From positions 1-5,643 of the forward strand of contig CAJXNF010000214.1 in the NCBI GenBank assembly GCA_913056375.1: a stretch of 5,643 bases of DNA, in the 5' to 3' direction. The translations under genes and the position numbers were made by a program. Numbering within the stretch: position 1 is the first letter of the stretch; the number at the start of each line of letters is the position of its first letter. The notes below the pieces were generated by a model. It was not told where the DNA came from and made no database searches. It worked only from the letters and a program-made list of their open reading frames with translations. Source of the stretch: an uncultured Pseudomonadota bacterium. Lineage in GTDB: Bacteria > SAR324 > NAC60-12. This document shows positions 5,059 to 5,643 of the stretch, piece by piece.

Positions 5059-5643
5059 GTGAAAATCGCTTCTCCGTGGAGAAGTCGTAGATCAGCGTTT
5101 TCTCTACACCCGTCGTGCCTCGTGGGAACCAAGGGCAACAACTCAAAGTCGTGGGTTCTCTGGGAGGAACTGGAACACCTGCGGGTGTCGCCAGAGAGCG
5201 GTGCGGTCTCCATCTACAAGCGACAGGATCCGCACCTGACGCAGGCGACTGAAAAGCGCCCGTATCAAATCCACATCCCTGTCCCTGACACAAAGGGTGG
5301 GATCAGGAAGTCGCTGAAGACGCCAGACAGAGAGACCGCTATCTCCAAAGCAGAGGAGATGGTCTTGGAGGTCAAAGTCCAGTTGCGCCACGGCGGCAGC
5401 GTTGTCGCCCTGCCCGTTGAGGAACTCGTGAAACGCTTCCTCAAATACAAGGAGGCAAGGATCCGTGGTGAGTGGGACAGCAAGCAAGATGCTGGTCTGC
5501 GGTCCATTACCCAGGAGCGATACGGACTAATTGCAGGGAAGTTGCGGAATTACTTGGTTCCATTCCTTGGCGCAAAGACCGACGCCAGAGGCGTTCCCTT
5601 CTCCAAGTGGAAGCAATGGGAGGAGTGGCGCTACCTGCACAAC
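5059..5643 (+). CDS. Tyrosine recombinase / phage-type integrase, N-terminal portion (truncated by window end)
   Basis: The frame is open from 5011 to the window end. Coding-like integrase sequence is convincing from about 5200: a basic strand region (VSIYKRQDPH, then RPYQIHIPVPDTKGGIRKSL), a helix (KTPDRETAISKAEEMVLEVK), and a core-binding SAM-like domain (VEELVKRFLKYKEAR, then SITQERYGLIAGKLRNYLVP and FLGAK). This order, strand-rich arm domain then helical core-binding domain, is that of phage and island integrases. The catalytic domain with the RHRY residues is beyond the window. The start is uncertain: the frame has no ATG before 5359; GTG codons at 5059, 5122 and 5185 lack well-placed ribosome sites (a GGAGGA at 5163-5168 is too far from 5185). 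I list the longest GTG start. The gene may have lost its true 5' end or be decayed. GC is higher than in the operon, consistent with acquisition. Confidence 0.6.
   Translation, partial: MKIASPWRSRRSAFSLHPSCLVGTKGNNSKSWVLWEELEHLRVSPESGAVSIYKRQDPHLTQATEKRPYQIHIPVPDTKGGIRKSLKTPDRETAISKAEEMVLEVKVQLRHGGSVVALPVEELVKRFLKYKEARIRGEWDSKQDAGLRSITQERYGLIAGKLRNYLVPFLGAKTDARGVPFSKWKQWEEWRYLHN
5069..5084. repeat. Perfect 7-bp inverted repeat with 2-nt centre
   Basis: CTTCTCC-GT-GGAGAAG is a perfect palindrome within the first codons of the longest integrase reading. No T-run follows on the plus strand, so it is not a standard terminator. A dimeric protein site (integrase-gene regulator) or a translation-blocking hairpin are possible readings. 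Confidence 0.4.

Noticed and set aside
4998..5200. tRNA gene or tRNA 3' end as the integration target
   Set aside because: I found no cloverleaf-like arms or T-loop GTTCRA-type sequence with a matching stem near the integrase, so no tRNA attachment site is claimed.
5143..5487. 114-residue minus-strand ORF opposite the integrase region
   Set aside because: The plus-strand frame here reads as a coherent integrase arm and core-binding domain; the minus-strand translation shows no recognisable motif and is best seen as a shadow in GC-richer sequence.
1..5643. CRISPR array, insertion sequence ends or long repeats
   Set aside because: No regularly spaced repeats, transposase genes or long terminal inverted repeats were seen on reading both strands.

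Overview
The window is about 5.6 kb of gene-dense bacterial DNA. The gene families and layout look Gram-negative and proteobacteria-like, but no rRNA or other marker allows firm placement. GC is about 50% through most of it and rises to about 57-60% in the last 0.5 kb (estimated from hand-counted lines, not the whole window).

Left part (1-880): the 3' end of a CCA tRNA nucleotidyltransferase gene on the + strand; a small convergent minus-strand ORF for a Trp-rich, two-helix membrane protein; then a + strand pair that overlaps by 14 nt, a 60-residue hydrophilic protein of unknown function followed by an FmdB-type zinc-ribbon protein.

Central part (948-4997): a tight four-gene + strand operon for aromatic catabolism through homogentisate. 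The order is an atypical MBL-fold hydrolase, a class A flavin aromatic hydroxylase, a 65-residue DUF2783 protein whose gene overlaps the hydroxylase gene by 13 nt, and homogentisate 1,2-dioxygenase (hmgA). The likely logic is that the flavoprotein, possibly assisted by the small DUF2783 protein as in the MhaA/MhaB 3-hydroxyphenylacetate 6-hydroxylase of Pseudomonas putida, makes homogentisate, and HmgA opens its ring to maleylacetoacetate. The MBL-fold protein is a family partner of unknown substrate. It keeps the Zn1-type ligands but has lost the Zn2-type ligands. The genes for the next two steps (maleylacetoacetate isomerase, fumarylacetoacetase) are not in the window.

Right part (4998-5643): a short junction with a tandem 10-bp repeat and a 7-bp palindrome, then the higher-GC N-terminal portion of a tyrosine-recombinase (phage-type integrase) gene that runs off the window end. 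It has no convincing start codon or ribosome binding site. This is the likely edge of a mobile element or genomic island sitting directly behind hmgA.
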